From the IMG/VR virus record IMGVR_UViG_3300002460_000073, positions 1 to 40,875 of that record: DNA of 40,875 nt; one strand, 5' to 3'. Below are positions 20,635 to 30,432 of the stretch, one piece after another. The DNA comes from a virus. Each line of letters starts with the position of its first letter. Positions within the stretch are counted from its first letter, which is position 1. Position numbers and translations under genes: made by a program. Under the pieces are notes generated by a model. It was given only the letters and a program-made list of their open reading frames with translations, made no database searches and was not told the DNA's origin.

Positions 20635-23457
20635 CTATTTCAACTCTGCCCATGACTCTGTGGATATATGCCCTTCAGCAACTACAGGAACGCACAGTTC
20701 TACAGCGTGTTCCATCTCGTAAATCACCGCTTCCAACGCTTCCGCAGCTATGGATGCATCCACCTCGAATATGAGTTCGTCGTGCACAGCCAGCACTGGT
20801 TCAATATATGCACCCATACCACGAAATACAGGCAATACACGGTTCCATAGGTTCCTTTCCGCTACCTTTAACGCCTCCGCAGCCGAACTCTGAATGGGGT
20901 GATTTATAGCCTGTCTATAAGCCTCTTCGCGAATTCTCGGAACACTAGAATTAACGCCTGGGACATAGCGGCGGCGTCCGAACATGGACTGCACATAGCC
21001 GTCACGGCGCGCGGTGTGTTTCTGGCGCTCCATGTACCATTTCACTTGAGGGTACGCTGTTTCCAGCCACAGGTCAATCATCTCTTGACACTGCTCTATT
21101 GTCCAGTTAGTGTGACACTTACTTTTCAGTTGTGCCTGAAGACCCTTTGCGGAAATTCCATAAAGCACCCCGAACGACACGTTCTTGGCCGACGAACGCT
21201 TGCTGGCTCCGCCATTCTTTTTGTGATCTTCTCGGACCTCATCTTCTGTTATCTTCCACATGAATGCTGTGGTTCGGGCGTGAAAATCTGCCCCCGGTGT
21301 ACTGAAGATACTGATAAGATTCGGGTCTCTAGAGAAATGTGCAGCAATACGTACTTCAATCTGGCTGAGGTCTGCTCCAATAAACGCACGTCCCGGTTCT
21401 GGCACAAACCCAGCACGGATTTTATTGCCGCGCTCACTGCGGGTAGGTATTCCTAGCAAATTTGGGTCCGATGTGCTCAAACGGCCACTCGCAACGCGCG
21501 TATATTTCCAAGTTGCGTGAACTCTGTCGAACTCATCTGTCCAGCGGGGCAGCTTTTTCGCGTAGGTGCTACATAACTTGTGCAACTCACGGAAATCGGT
21601 GATGTCATTAATGCTCTTGTGCTGCGGTGCTAGTGCTTCGAGTACCTTGTCATTCGTAGACGGCAACCCAGTCTCCGTACGGAACTCCACAGGAAAACCG
21701 AGAAGGTCATAAATGACCATTGCAACCTGCTTCGAACTGCTCGGGTTAACCCAAATACCTAAGTCCTTGTGCAGTTTTTCCTGTAGTTCCCGCATTTCGA
21801 CAGCCAGTTCATCCCCATAATCCAGCATATGACGCCGGTTTACCTTCAATCCAGTAGTCCGCATGCGGTCAATATAGGGCAAAACAGACATATCCAGTTC
21901 AGCGAGCTTGGTTAACCCATTTGCATCTATCTTTTTGCGAAGCTTATCGCGTATCCGCAGTGTCGAATCGGCATCCTTAGCACTGTAATTAATAGCAATT
22001 TGTTGGTTTTCTATGGTATCTAGGCCGGTTTCAGGCAATGTTCCGATGGCATTTTCACACCTAAAAACGCTCTCTTCGAGGTCTTCAGACATATCTTTCC
22101 AGCGTTTTGCCGGGTCTGGCGGGTCATCCGGCACTTTTGGAGACTCTAATTCCCATATAAAGTCCCCATAAACGGTTTCCAGCACCGGCATTACTGGAAT
22201 TGGAACCTCACAGAGCCATGCCGTCATGTCTTTCGGCAAATCAAGCACTGTTTTATCGACTTTATCGACTCGGACACCCAATTCTTTGAGCCTAGCGGCC
22301 CCACCACGCCTATTTCCTATGATCGTGCCTGTGTACATGCCGAATATGTCATTAACAGCACGTAGAGCCCTCTTATGCAGTGCTTGAGGCTGTCTGTAAG
22401 TGATAACTTCGTCACTTTCGCGTTCCGGTACCACCGGGTCTAGCCCCCAATCACCGGATGCCACTTTTATGAGGTAGTCACCTGTCAATTTACGCACAGA
22501 TGGGCCAGTAACGTCCTCGTAGGACTGCATTTTCATCCCAGCGTGCCGAAATGATAAATCTTTCAGGCCCTGCGGTTCCATACACAGGCAATACGCATAG
22601 ACCATCGTGTCTTCGAATCTGTTGACACGCACCCCCATCTCGCGCAATATCGGCAGGTCGTGCAACGCATTGTGCAGGATGACAACAACATCAGGATGTG
22701 CTTGCAGCCACGCATCAAATGCCATTAGTGCGTCTTTCGATGCAATTCGTATGACATATGCACAGCCTTCGTGTGTCGAAAACGACAATCCCCACGGATT
22801 ATTTCTATACCCTTCCGTGTCTTGACCCATCAATACAGCACTGCAGCCATCGAGGGAGTCCATTACATCACCTGCCGTCAGCAGTTCTGTATAAACAGGT
22901 TCTGGGAATGCGTCTTCTGCACGAGGCGGCAATGTACCTTCCAGGAAGTAACGCACTTGCTGAAAATCGTAGACTATTAATTGCTGCGTCTCGTTGTTAT
23001 GTAGCCCGGCGGCCGGGTGGTAGCATGGCAGGATAACTGTATCTGGGAATCGCTTGCTCTTAAATGGCAGCCCGTGCACTTGGTGCAAGTCACGGTGATT
23101 GCCGAGAAAGTACTTTGTCGCGAATGCGCCCAACGGCGCAATCAATTCGGGTTTACAGGTTTCAATTTCCTGCAACAGGGAGGACTCGAAGAAATCAATC
23201 TCAGCGGATGTAGGGTTGCGATTCCCGTACGGGTGTACTGGTATTAGATTTGTAACACGGACTTCGCGCCTGCGCAGCATTGCCAGAGGCAGATAGAACT
23301 TGTCCAGTTCCTGCCCCGTTCGCCCACAAAACGCACGACCCTGTTCGTCTTCCTCGTGACCTGGGCTCTCGCCAACAAGTAATACGCGGTTTGGTGTCTC
23401 CCCTGTAGCCAGTACTAGATTGTGCGATAGTCCTTCGAACTCATGCTCAACGAACAA
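20635..23457 (-). CDS. DNA polymerase I (family A) fused to an N-terminal uracil-DNA-glycosylase-like domain
   Basis: 940 residues. Residues 23-170 form a UDG-superfamily domain (VGESPGHEED 28-37, FCGRTGQELD, CYHPAAGLHN 145-154) without the iron-sulfur cysteines of family-4 enzymes. A DnaQ-like 3'-5' exonuclease follows (D213/E215, HNALHDLP 262-269, Y491-x3-D495), with a long insert of roughly 200 residues between motifs II and III. The polymerase has motif A DLSQIEVR (D696), motif B R754...K758..F762..YG, and motif C VHDEL (891-895). Phe762 predicts discrimination against dideoxynucleotides. There is no 5'-3' exonuclease domain. TTG start. This is the replicative polymerase of the phage. Confidence 0.95.
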   Translation of the reverse strand: MFVEHEFEGLSHNLVLATGETPNRVLLVGESPGHEEDEQGRAFCGRTGQELDKFYLPLAMLRRREVRVTNLIPVHPYGNRNPTSAEIDFFESSLLQEIETCKPELIAPLGAFATKYFLGNHRDLHQVHGLPFKSKRFPDTVILPCYHPAAGLHNNETQQLIVYDFQQVRYFLEGTLPPRAEDAFPEPVYTELLTAGDVMDSLDGCSAVLMGQDTEGYRNNPWGLSFSTHEGCAYVIRIASKDALMAFDAWLQAHPDVVVILHNALHDLPILREMGVRVNRFEDTMVYAYCLCMEPQGLKDLSFRHAGMKMQSYEDVTGPSVRKLTGDYLIKVASGDWGLDPVVPERESDEVITYRQPQALHKRALRAVNDIFGMYTGTIIGNRRGGAARLKELGVRVDKVDKTVLDLPKDMTAWLCEVPIPVMPVLETVYGDFIWELESPKVPDDPPDPAKRWKDMSEDLEESVFRCENAIGTLPETGLDTIENQQIAINYSAKDADSTLRIRDKLRKKIDANGLTKLAELDMSVLPYIDRMRTTGLKVNRRHMLDYGDELAVEMRELQEKLHKDLGIWVNPSSSKQVAMVIYDLLGFPVEFRTETGLPSTNDKVLEALAPQHKSINDITDFRELHKLCSTYAKKLPRWTDEFDRVHATWKYTRVASGRLSTSDPNLLGIPTRSERGNKIRAGFVPEPGRAFIGADLSQIEVRIAAHFSRDPNLISIFSTPGADFHARTTAFMWKITEDEVREDHKKNGGASKRSSAKNVSFGVLYGISAKGLQAQLKSKCHTNWTIEQCQEMIDLWLETAYPQVKWYMERQKHTARRDGYVQSMFGRRRYVPGVNSSVPRIREEAYRQAINHPIQSSAAEALKVAERNLWNRVLPVFRGMGAYIEPVLAVHDELIFEVDASIAAEALEAVIYEMEHAVELCVPVVAEGHISTESWAELK

Positions 23458-23492
23458 ACACTAGCACCCATACCAATACTGTCCGAACCATA

Positions 23493-24230
23493 CTAGATGC
23501 ATTGAAATAGTCTCTCCACACGCGGCTCTAATTCACCGCGAGCATTGCGGATATCCGTTCGTGTCGGGATCTCCAGTACGCACCGCCACGGTTCGGGGGC
23601 CGCGTACTCTGACACGATAACAGTGTTGTCATGTACCCACAGTCCCATTACGTCCCAAAAAGCCGCCGAGTCCCACTTCCCAGCGGCGGCATAGCCGGTT
23701 GTTCCAGCGTACGGCGGATCACAATAGATCAGCTGCCCAGTCGGCGTAACTTGGCGATAATCGCAACTGAAAAATTCTACAGACTTTAGGGATGGTACCG
23801 TCTTTAGACAACTGTTGGCAGCATTGGCTGCATAGTTTCTACCGAACTTCCGCTCCAAGCTGCGGCATGCTGTCGCGGTATCGTCCCCATGACCGCTTCT
23901 AGCATACCCACCAAACCACTTCCCCGCAAAAGAACACCCAAATCCAATAAACGCTTGCAGATGTGTCTCTACGTCTCCGCGCTTTGCTGCAGCATACATC
24001 GTTTCATCAACTTCAGTCGGGGGTTGCCAGCCTTGCTGTAATTCTTGGTACATTACGATTAATGGCATGCATATGTCCGATGCAACTCGCGGTCCGTCGT
24101 CGTCCATCAATGCCATTACCCAGGCACCGCCTACAAACGGCTCCCAATAGGCCTGTCCGGGCATCCGCTGACCTTTTAGATATGCTGCTATTCTCTTTGC
24201 CGTCCGCGCTTTGCCGCCAAAATATTGCAT
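23493..24230 (-). CDS. D12-class adenine-N6 DNA methyltransferase (Dam-like)
   Basis: 245 residues. FGGK at the N-terminus, WEPFVGGAWV (motif I, S-adenosylmethionine binding) and YCDPPYAGTTGY (motif IV, catalytic DPPY) define a Dam/D12-class enzyme. The central part is the target-recognition region. It starts immediately after the reductase stop. Methylation may protect phage DNA from host restriction; the recognition site cannot be read. Confidence 0.9.
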   Translation of the reverse strand: MQYFGGKARTAKRIAAYLKGQRMPGQAYWEPFVGGAWVMALMDDDGPRVASDICMPLIVMYQELQQGWQPPTEVDETMYAAAKRGDVETHLQAFIGFGCSFAGKWFGGYARSGHGDDTATACRSLERKFGRNYAANAANSCLKTVPSLKSVEFFSCDYRQVTPTGQLIYCDPPYAGTTGYAAAGKWDSAAFWDVMGLWVHDNTVIVSEYAAPEPWRCVLEIPTRTDIRNARGELEPRVERLFQCI

Positions 24231-26450
24231 TTAGAGTTCGCATACACCGGACACACAACTGAAGTCCAGTGCCTGTGAAGTTTCATCGGATTGTTCGTAT
24301 CTGCATAGCTTCGCCCAGTTTATATCTGGGAACGCACGCACACGTTTTTCGTACTCATCGCTAGTAATGTCTTCATACGGTGCAAGCGGATAGACATGAC
24401 CATCGTCTTCTTTCGGCAGAAACGATAATCCGCTGATGTAGTCCCAATTTTCATATACGCGCGCACCTAAATCAAGCCACTCATCCTCACCTACGTATAT
24501 CGTACAACTGACAGAGTGCTCAGCATAGTCCCGCTGATTCATCAGCCAGTACTCGAACTGATCTCTGGCTGTGACATTGTTTCTACAGACAGCACCTTCT
24601 GGGGATTTGACAGGGAATTCAAAGACCAATACCGTTGCAGTTTCTGCATCCATCCCAGTCTCCGGGTAGTGAGGTACGCCGGTATCTTTCAGAAGTTGGC
24701 TTACAGGGGAATGAACTCCTGTCCTTACACGCCGAATATAGTAAGGTGCGTAGCGGACATGGACACCGCTTGAGCAATCCAATAGTTGCGCCGAGTTGCC
24801 GGACGGTTTCACACACGTGACCGCTACGGATTGCGGAAGCCCAAATCTCTCCGATAAAATACGATTAGTCTCTATGGCTGTGAATCGTAACCCGGCAAAA
24901 AACACGCCCGCATCCACACGTCGCAACAACTCGCAATCGCGTTGACCTGTAATGTCCACTCCAAGCAGCATCTCTTCCAAGCAATTCGTCTCCCAACCCT
25001 CACTGAGATATGGAAAGTATGTAAGTGTCGCTTGGGCAGTTCCAAACATCGTTGCAATACGGACTTTTCTTGATAGGGACTCGAACGTATCGTCTTTTCG
25101 CGCAACACAGACCGATAAATTACAGAAACCCTTGTTTCTCAATTTTATTTCTCCGCATGCATTGCATCCGAACTCGTCCCGTGTTCTACGCTCGGGAATG
25201 ATGCACGATCTATTGAATATTCCACGCTCACCAGTCCCGGATTTTGCCAAATTTAGCCATTCTTCCATAAAAATCCGCGCTGTTGGTTTTTCCTCAAATA
25301 CACAACTGTTATTTGACATTGCGCGGTGTGGATGCTCGCGCCAGAACTCGCCCGTCTTACACTCGGCCATCTCCTTGTCGTCCAAATCGCTCAATGACAA
25401 TAGGGCTGCACGCCGTACACCGCCGACCTGTACTATCCAACCGCAGTAGCAGCAGATATCATGGCAATCCACAGATGTAAGTGCACGGCCTTGGCGTGCC
25501 AGAACTATTTTTCGTGTAAAATCCAGTAGATTTTTGAGAGGGACATGCCCCGATGCTGTGCCGCCCTTTGTCTTCAACAGCGCGCCCGCAGGCCGTATCT
25601 GTGTGTAATCGAATTCGACACCTGTTCCAGAGAACCATGCATGCAGCCCAGTTTTCAGCGCATTACACCATCCTTCGGTACTGTCATCTACTAGATACTT
25701 CTGGCGTTTGATGTTTCGCTGTTTTTTGACACGCGGTAAGCGGCTAACGTACCTGTCTTCTACGCTGTAGGCACCGCCAGTGCCACACATAAGCACGTAG
25801 AGCAATTCCGAGAATGCGTCAATATTATCAATGACGCAGTAACTGCAGTTGTACGCACCCACATTGCAGCGTTCCAAGGCAGGTCCGGCCATCTGCACAA
25901 CCCTTAAAGAGGGCAGAACATCCAAGGAGAGCATAGCCCCTTCCATCTGATCCCACTCGGACTGCTCGAACGGTGTACGTGTGCAATTCTTTTTAAGGAA
26001 AGACATGACGCGTTCAACTGTTTCCGGCCACGTCTCCCGACGATTCAACTTCGGCATCCATCTAGCGTACTTGTCGTAATACTGAAACAGTTGAAGGGGT
26101 GTTTTGAAATATTGTCTATTGGAGTCGAACTTTTCCTGAGTAAGCGCGTCTATGGGACGATCTTGACGTTGGAGTGCTTTGTGTTCGCGGTACATCTGGA
26201 ACTTGGCAGCTTCTTGCACGTTTCCTGTATCTGTCAGTACTTGTACAATCGTGTCTTGGATGCGCTCTATAGGTATGGCCACCGTTGCTGGCAGGGCTGC
26301 CATGACTTTATTTGTCAGTTTTGCGGCAGTAGACTCATTGCTACACTTGCGTATAGCCGACTGAATCTTGTCTGGATTGAAAGTCTCTCTTTTACCGGAT
26401 CGTTTGATAACTTGCTGTGAAAAATGCAACGCAACATGAGAACTACCCAT
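24231..26450 (-). CDS. Adenosylcobalamin-dependent ribonucleoside-triphosphate reductase (class II, monomeric)
   Basis: 739 residues from ATG 26450, the length of the Lactobacillus enzyme; GTG 26516 would add 22 residues without family support. An ATP-cone (VIKRSGKRETFNPDKIQSAI) precedes the catalytic barrel with SLRVVQMAGPA, NCSYC, SGTGERGIFNR, CNACGEIKL...FCNLSVC and VKPSGNSAQLL...SSGVH. The C-terminal redox pair is C-x4-C at the end (CVSGVCEL). It reduces NTPs to dNTPs with coenzyme B12, so it works with or without oxygen. It is transcribed with Dam and the polymerase. Confidence 0.95.
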   Translation of the reverse strand: MGSSHVALHFSQQVIKRSGKRETFNPDKIQSAIRKCSNESTAAKLTNKVMAALPATVAIPIERIQDTIVQVLTDTGNVQEAAKFQMYREHKALQRQDRPIDALTQEKFDSNRQYFKTPLQLFQYYDKYARWMPKLNRRETWPETVERVMSFLKKNCTRTPFEQSEWDQMEGAMLSLDVLPSLRVVQMAGPALERCNVGAYNCSYCVIDNIDAFSELLYVLMCGTGGAYSVEDRYVSRLPRVKKQRNIKRQKYLVDDSTEGWCNALKTGLHAWFSGTGVEFDYTQIRPAGALLKTKGGTASGHVPLKNLLDFTRKIVLARQGRALTSVDCHDICCYCGWIVQVGGVRRAALLSLSDLDDKEMAECKTGEFWREHPHRAMSNNSCVFEEKPTARIFMEEWLNLAKSGTGERGIFNRSCIIPERRTRDEFGCNACGEIKLRNKGFCNLSVCVARKDDTFESLSRKVRIATMFGTAQATLTYFPYLSEGWETNCLEEMLLGVDITGQRDCELLRRVDAGVFFAGLRFTAIETNRILSERFGLPQSVAVTCVKPSGNSAQLLDCSSGVHVRYAPYYIRRVRTGVHSPVSQLLKDTGVPHYPETGMDAETATVLVFEFPVKSPEGAVCRNNVTARDQFEYWLMNQRDYAEHSVSCTIYVGEDEWLDLGARVYENWDYISGLSFLPKEDDGHVYPLAPYEDITSDEYEKRVRAFPDINWAKLCRYEQSDETSQALDFSCVSGVCEL

Positions 26451-26559
26451 TATTTTTATTTCGTCCTGGGGGTGGGATTTGCCTTTAATGAGCCGAGGCG
26501 GAAACCAGTATGCCACAATGCTACTGTGCTAGTACGATTTTTCGTTATTCCTTCTCTTG

Positions 26560-26742
26560 TCAATAACATACGAGCAGTGTCGACAGGCGTAGATTGCCCG
26601 CAAGAAATCCACAGAAATCTACCCAATAGTTGTCTTCCGCAATGATTGGCCACTCATGCTGAAAGTATGCAAAAACCCAGCCGTATACATATATCCCACA
26701 GATCAGCCAAATCAACACAATCCCCACATCGGTAGTTGTCAT
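26560..26742 (-). CDS. Small membrane protein, 60 residues
   Basis: ATGA overlap with the transglycosylase stop. The N-terminal hydrophobic segment (VGIVLIWLICGIYVYGWVFAYF) is followed by HEWPIIAEDNYWVD and a second weak hydrophobic stretch. Similar short proteins are common in phages; the position after a lytic transglycosylase could suggest a holin-type role, but that is inference. Confidence 0.65.
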   Translation of the reverse strand: MTTTDVGIVLIWLICGIYVYGWVFAYFQHEWPIIAEDNYWVDFCGFLAGNLRLSTLLVCY

Positions 26743-27422
26743 TGCGCATTCCTTAGGACCGCCTGAGTAAAGACCATTTTCGCATACCCATTATGGGGGC
26801 TCTCTCCGAGTGCCAGACTCCGGTCCACAGCAGGCCCGCCACGATTCCACGCCAAGACAGCCAGCGTGTGGTTGCCGTGATACTTCTCCAGTAAATCTAC
26901 AAAATGGTCCATTGCGATAGTTAGATGTTGCGGTATCGTGAATAACTTGTCAGCAGTGACTGTCTTATCATAGTGCCTTGCTGTTGACATGACCATCTGT
27001 GTCAGACCGTAGGCAGGACCACCCGGGTTAAACGCCTTGAAGTTTCCACGAGACTCCACGGCAATAATTGACAGCATCAGATAGGTAAGGTCGCGGTCAT
27101 TTCTGATGAACCGCCACGTTGGGCAGGAACAGGCATGCTCGCGGAAAGTGGTTCTAGCTAACTGCCGAGTCACCTGCACTATCAATGGGTCAAATCCGAA
27201 TTCAATTGACAAATCGAGTGTATCTTTCAGGTCCGCTACTTGGGATATCAGTCGCAACAACTGCACAGCCTCTCTCCCTTGCTCTCCCTCAGTTTCTTGG
27301 CCCAACATTGCCGGTGCATAAACGACTTCGGCTAGAAATAATAAGAAAGTTACAAGACAAAGTGCTATAATCGCCGCAATTCGCAAGCTACTTGGTACAG
27401 GCGCTCTCCATTGAAATTTCAT
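26739..27422 (-). CDS. Membrane-anchored lytic transglycosylase (SLT domain)
   Basis: 227 residues. A hydrophobic anchor (LRIAAIIALCLVTFLLFLAEVV) precedes a helical region and a C-terminal SLT domain with IIAVESRGN (catalytic Glu), GPAYGLTQMV and LAVLAWNRG. The enzyme cleaves peptidoglycan between MurNAc and GlcNAc. A membrane-anchored form may serve lysis or DNA-entry functions. AAGGAG lies 8 nt before the ATG. It overlaps the ERCC4-nuclease end by 35 nt, so it is not in a classic lysis cassette. Confidence 0.85.
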   Translation of the reverse strand: MKFQWRAPVPSSLRIAAIIALCLVTFLLFLAEVVYAPAMLGQETEGEQGREAVQLLRLISQVADLKDTLDLSIEFGFDPLIVQVTRQLARTTFREHACSCPTWRFIRNDRDLTYLMLSIIAVESRGNFKAFNPGGPAYGLTQMVMSTARHYDKTVTADKLFTIPQHLTIAMDHFVDLLEKYHGNHTLAVLAWNRGGPAVDRSLALGESPHNGYAKMVFTQAVLRNAQ

Positions 27423-28239
27423 TCCGTCTGCTCCTTCTCAATTTGATGGCCGGGTCTACGTGCCCGTGCAAACTTTCGTAAATGCGTTTCGCCAGACCCG
27501 AACCTATGTGCTCAATATCTTGCCAGTCTTTGGTACTTACTGTCAAGGCATTTTCCATTGTCTGAAACTTGTCCGAAAGTACCCCCGAGACATCCCAACC
27601 AATTCCCTTTATCTGGAACAGTGCCTTGCGCAGCACGTATTTTGGGTAATCCGGCTCCCCTGGCTCCACACGAACAACTTCCATATCGTAGGACACATTA
27701 TGAATCTTACTTTGGTCTGGTCGACTCATTGATTTGTGAGAACCCCACGGCTTTTGAAATAGTGAGTATATATTTCTAATCATCTGTACTGTTTCGAAAT
27801 CTGTTCCCGCCATTTTGACAATACACGGCTTGCCAGCAAGTGAACTGAATGTATTGACCGATGTCAGGAAATTATCAAATGCCGAGTAATGCAGTCCGCA
27901 GCCATAGACTGCCTTGCCTCGGTAGCGGACTAGTTGACCGGAGTGTCTATCCGGGCGTGGTATACCCTCAACTAAAAGGAAACACAAATCATAAATCCGC
28001 ATCATCCCCGGCAGTTGGGTACCGGTGAAGCGCCCAGACTTAATACAAGCGACGACATCGTCTATGGTTTTATACTCTATCCCTATCCACCACTGTGTGT
28101 CTTCTGGACCCTCACCGAAGAATGCAATATCCCCCGCATCCAGCATCATAGATTCACACTCGCCCGGGAACTTGGCAATAAGTTTCTCGCTTCCAGCTCT
28201 CGGGTCAATATACAGGTTGATAGCTGTTCTCCGTATCAA
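27388..28239 (-). CDS. ERCC4/XPF-type nuclease with C-terminal helix-hairpin-helix region
   Basis: 283 residues from TTG 28239; the frame runs further upstream but that part lies in the metallophosphatase gene. Motifs are IDPRAGS (start of fold), GIEYKTIDD (the ERKxxxD catalytic motif, with Tyr in place of Arg), and YDLCFLLVEG. The C-terminus has IEHIGSGLAKRIYESL, a helix-hairpin-helix DNA-binding element. Such enzymes cut branched or flap DNA during recombination or repair. The start codon is uncertain; GGAG lies between TTG and the first conserved strand. Confidence 0.8.
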   Translation of the reverse strand: MIRRTAINLYIDPRAGSEKLIAKFPGECESMMLDAGDIAFFGEGPEDTQWWIGIEYKTIDDVVACIKSGRFTGTQLPGMMRIYDLCFLLVEGIPRPDRHSGQLVRYRGKAVYGCGLHYSAFDNFLTSVNTFSSLAGKPCIVKMAGTDFETVQMIRNIYSLFQKPWGSHKSMSRPDQSKIHNVSYDMEVVRVEPGEPDYPKYVLRKALFQIKGIGWDVSGVLSDKFQTMENALTVSTKDWQDIEHIGSGLAKRIYESLHGHVDPAIKLRRSRRNEISMESACTK

Positions 28240-28849
28240 TAACGAGAATTGGGTCTGCAACTGGCCTGTACATTCCATCCAGCACTGAAATGTTAGCAAA
28301 CAACGTCGGCCACGTCCCGTGATACTTGCGTCTACCGTGCCCCTCGTGAATGTGCCCGAACATGTGCACCTTCGGTCTAGTACGATAAACGGCATCTAAA
28401 AGCTCTGGACAACCCACAGGCAGTGGACACGCATCGAAGATTCCGGCTGGTGGACCGTGCGTCACAAGCACATCAACATAGTGCAATTTCGCCCAGTGTG
28501 TTTTAGCAAAAGCAGGTTTTGTCATGAATGCCCATTTCATAAACTCTGGAGTCCACGGCGACCCGTAGAAACTCACGCCGTCAATCGTGAGATATTCATC
28601 AATTAGCATGGTGATACCGTGTTTCAAGCAGATGTCGCGGCACGAGAATAAGTCACTCTCAACTATCCTATCGTGGTTGCCTGGCACAAATATCTTGTGC
28701 ACATGCATGTGTCTACCCAGCCACGCCATCTCCGACTCGAACTCATTTCTAGTACCACACGAGCAGATATCACCGGCATGTATCAGTACATCACCATCGG
28801 GAATAGCGGGTCTGTACATGTGCGTATCGGACAGTGCACATATGCGCAT
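28205..28849 (-). CDS. Calcineurin-like metallophosphatase (MPPED-like)
   Basis: 214 residues. The full dinuclear-metal set is visible: LSDTHM (D, H), HAGDICS (D), PGNHD (N, H), VTHGPP (H) and GHIHEGHG (H, H). Size and motif spacing match MPPED/YfcE-like cyclic-nucleotide or nucleotide phosphodiesterases rather than Mre11. The substrate is unknown. AAAGGG lies 6 nt before the ATG. It overlaps the ERCC4 gene by 35 nt. Confidence 0.85.
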   Translation of the reverse strand: MRICALSDTHMYRPAIPDGDVLIHAGDICSCGTRNEFESEMAWLGRHMHVHKIFVPGNHDRIVESDLFSCRDICLKHGITMLIDEYLTIDGVSFYGSPWTPEFMKWAFMTKPAFAKTHWAKLHYVDVLVTHGPPAGIFDACPLPVGCPELLDAVYRTRPKVHMFGHIHEGHGRRKYHGTWPTLFANISVLDGMYRPVADPILVIDTENSYQPVY

Positions 28850-28867
28850 GGAAACCCTTTCTTTGTA

Positions 28868-30094
28868 TTACCAGACAATAACATCGAGTCCGGCCGCAAG
28901 CAGTCTCTGTTCAGCAATAATATTGTAATCAGCATTCTGCTCAATGCCAATATAATTCCGCCCGTTGCGCAGTGCAACCAGTCCTGTTGTCGCCGCACCA
29001 CTGAACGGGTCAAGAACGAAATCGCATGGTTTGCTGCCAGCAAGGATGCAGTGCTCTACTAGCGCTGTCGGATATGTAGCAAAGTGTGCTCCCTTGAAAG
29101 GTTCACTCGTCAGTGTCCAGACAGACCGCCTATTTCTCGTTTCAGGTACATCATAAGTATCGTTCAGTGCATTTCCAGATGGCAGTACACCCGCCCCAGC
29201 TGCCTGTCCCTTTGAAAAAGATTTTTTGCCAAGTCTCACACGCTTGCCAGCGGATACTGCGGGCTCCTTTACTGCATCAATATCGTAATAATATTTGTCG
29301 GACTTCGCTAAAAGAAATAGATATTCATGTGATTTAGTACAACGGTCCTGTACACTCTCTGGCATAGGATTCTGCTTGGAATAAATTATATCCTGCCGCA
29401 AATACCAGCCGTCACCACGCAACGCAAACGCAAGCATCCACGGGATACCGACAAGATCCTTTGGTTTTAAACCGGTCGGGATAGGCCATTTACGATCTGT
29501 TACACCCTGAACACTGCCTGTGTTTGTTGTCTGTTTTCTGTGTGTACTTTCGGTAGGGTTCCCACCACGCCCTCCGCCACAATAGGAATCTCCCATATTT
29601 ACCCACAAAGTCCCATCATCACGGAGAACCCGGCGCACTTCACTAAAAACCATGCCCAAGTGTTCGATGAACATTTCCGGTGAAGGCTCTAGTCCGAGAC
29701 TTCCATACCACGCACTACAGTACAAGCAGGTTGCTATATTGTCGGACTCTGGCAGCCAATTGTGCGTACAATCGGCATCTCCACCCCACACACTGTCCAA
29801 ACCGTCTATACGCCCGATACCATCACATTTTAGGCATGCAGGGTCTGGACCAGAAAACTCGCTGGGTGTACCCGTCTGCGACCCTACAAGTGTTGAACTG
29901 TCATGCTGTACTCGTGCACGCCTGCAGGAACAAATTGAGTAATCTCTTAGACCGCATTGTTACCAGTATGGAGGACTGGTCACGCAGCATTGAATGCTAC
30001 AGTTCTCCATACTTTTCAGCACCTCTAGGCTGTTTCCGGTATGCAATATTCCTACCGGGTCACTACTACCGGTCCTTGCACTGCTCAAAGACAT
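28868..30094 (-). pseudogene. Beta-class DNA methyltransferase (N4/N6-type) interrupted by an in-frame stop after SPPYW
   Basis: The frame from ATG 30094 encodes a normal start (LHTGNSLEVLKSM...SIQCCVTSPPYW, catalytic motif IV), then TAA at 29960-29962, and continues in the same frame as QCGLRDYS and on to motif I near the C-terminus (LDPFSGAATTG...YIGIEQ). Relatives read SPPYWGLRDY without a break. Deleting the nine nt at 29954-29962 (TAACAATGC on the minus strand) restores that exactly. No start codon lies between the stop and TTG 29800, so the downstream part alone would lack motif IV. Either a recent inactivation or recoding. The ATG overlaps the MazG-like gene by 10 nt. Confidence 0.85.
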
Positions 30095-30432
30095 TTACCG
30101 TTGTGTCTGTAGGAGCGCCCTGCGTTGTATGCCATCTTCGCGAATATAGCTTCAGGTATACGCTCACGGCACTCGAAACCAGCTTCCGCAACACGAATTA
30201 TAAGATCTGCTTTCTCTTCCTCAATACTTGTAAACGCCGGTATCTTCTCCGACGGAGGATTGCCGTGGCGGAACGCTTCCAATGCCTCGCTAAGTTCACT
30301 GTGAGCCAGCGCTATTTCGTCACCAAATGTCCGCTGGGTATCGTAAAATCCGTGTGCGTGTGTATTCACGTTCAGTTCACCCGCAAGCACGTTCCACAGT
30401 CGAATGAATTCCTTCTTATCTGCTTCTGTCAT
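30085..30432 (-). CDS. MazG-like nucleotide pyrophosphohydrolase-related protein
   Basis: 115 residues. IALAHSELSEALEAFRHG and EEEKADLIIRVAEAGF correspond to the EExxE and ExxD metal-binding helices of the all-alpha NTP pyrophosphatase fold (HSELSEALE; EEKADLI). The family hydrolyses NTPs or dNTPs to monophosphates. ATGA overlap with the Dcm stop. It fits the dNTP-metabolism set in this region. Confidence 0.8.
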   Translation of the reverse strand: MTEADKKEFIRLWNVLAGELNVNTHAHGFYDTQRTFGDEIALAHSELSEALEAFRHGNPPSEKIPAFTSIEEEKADLIIRVAEAGFECRERIPEAIFAKMAYNAGRSYRHNGKCL

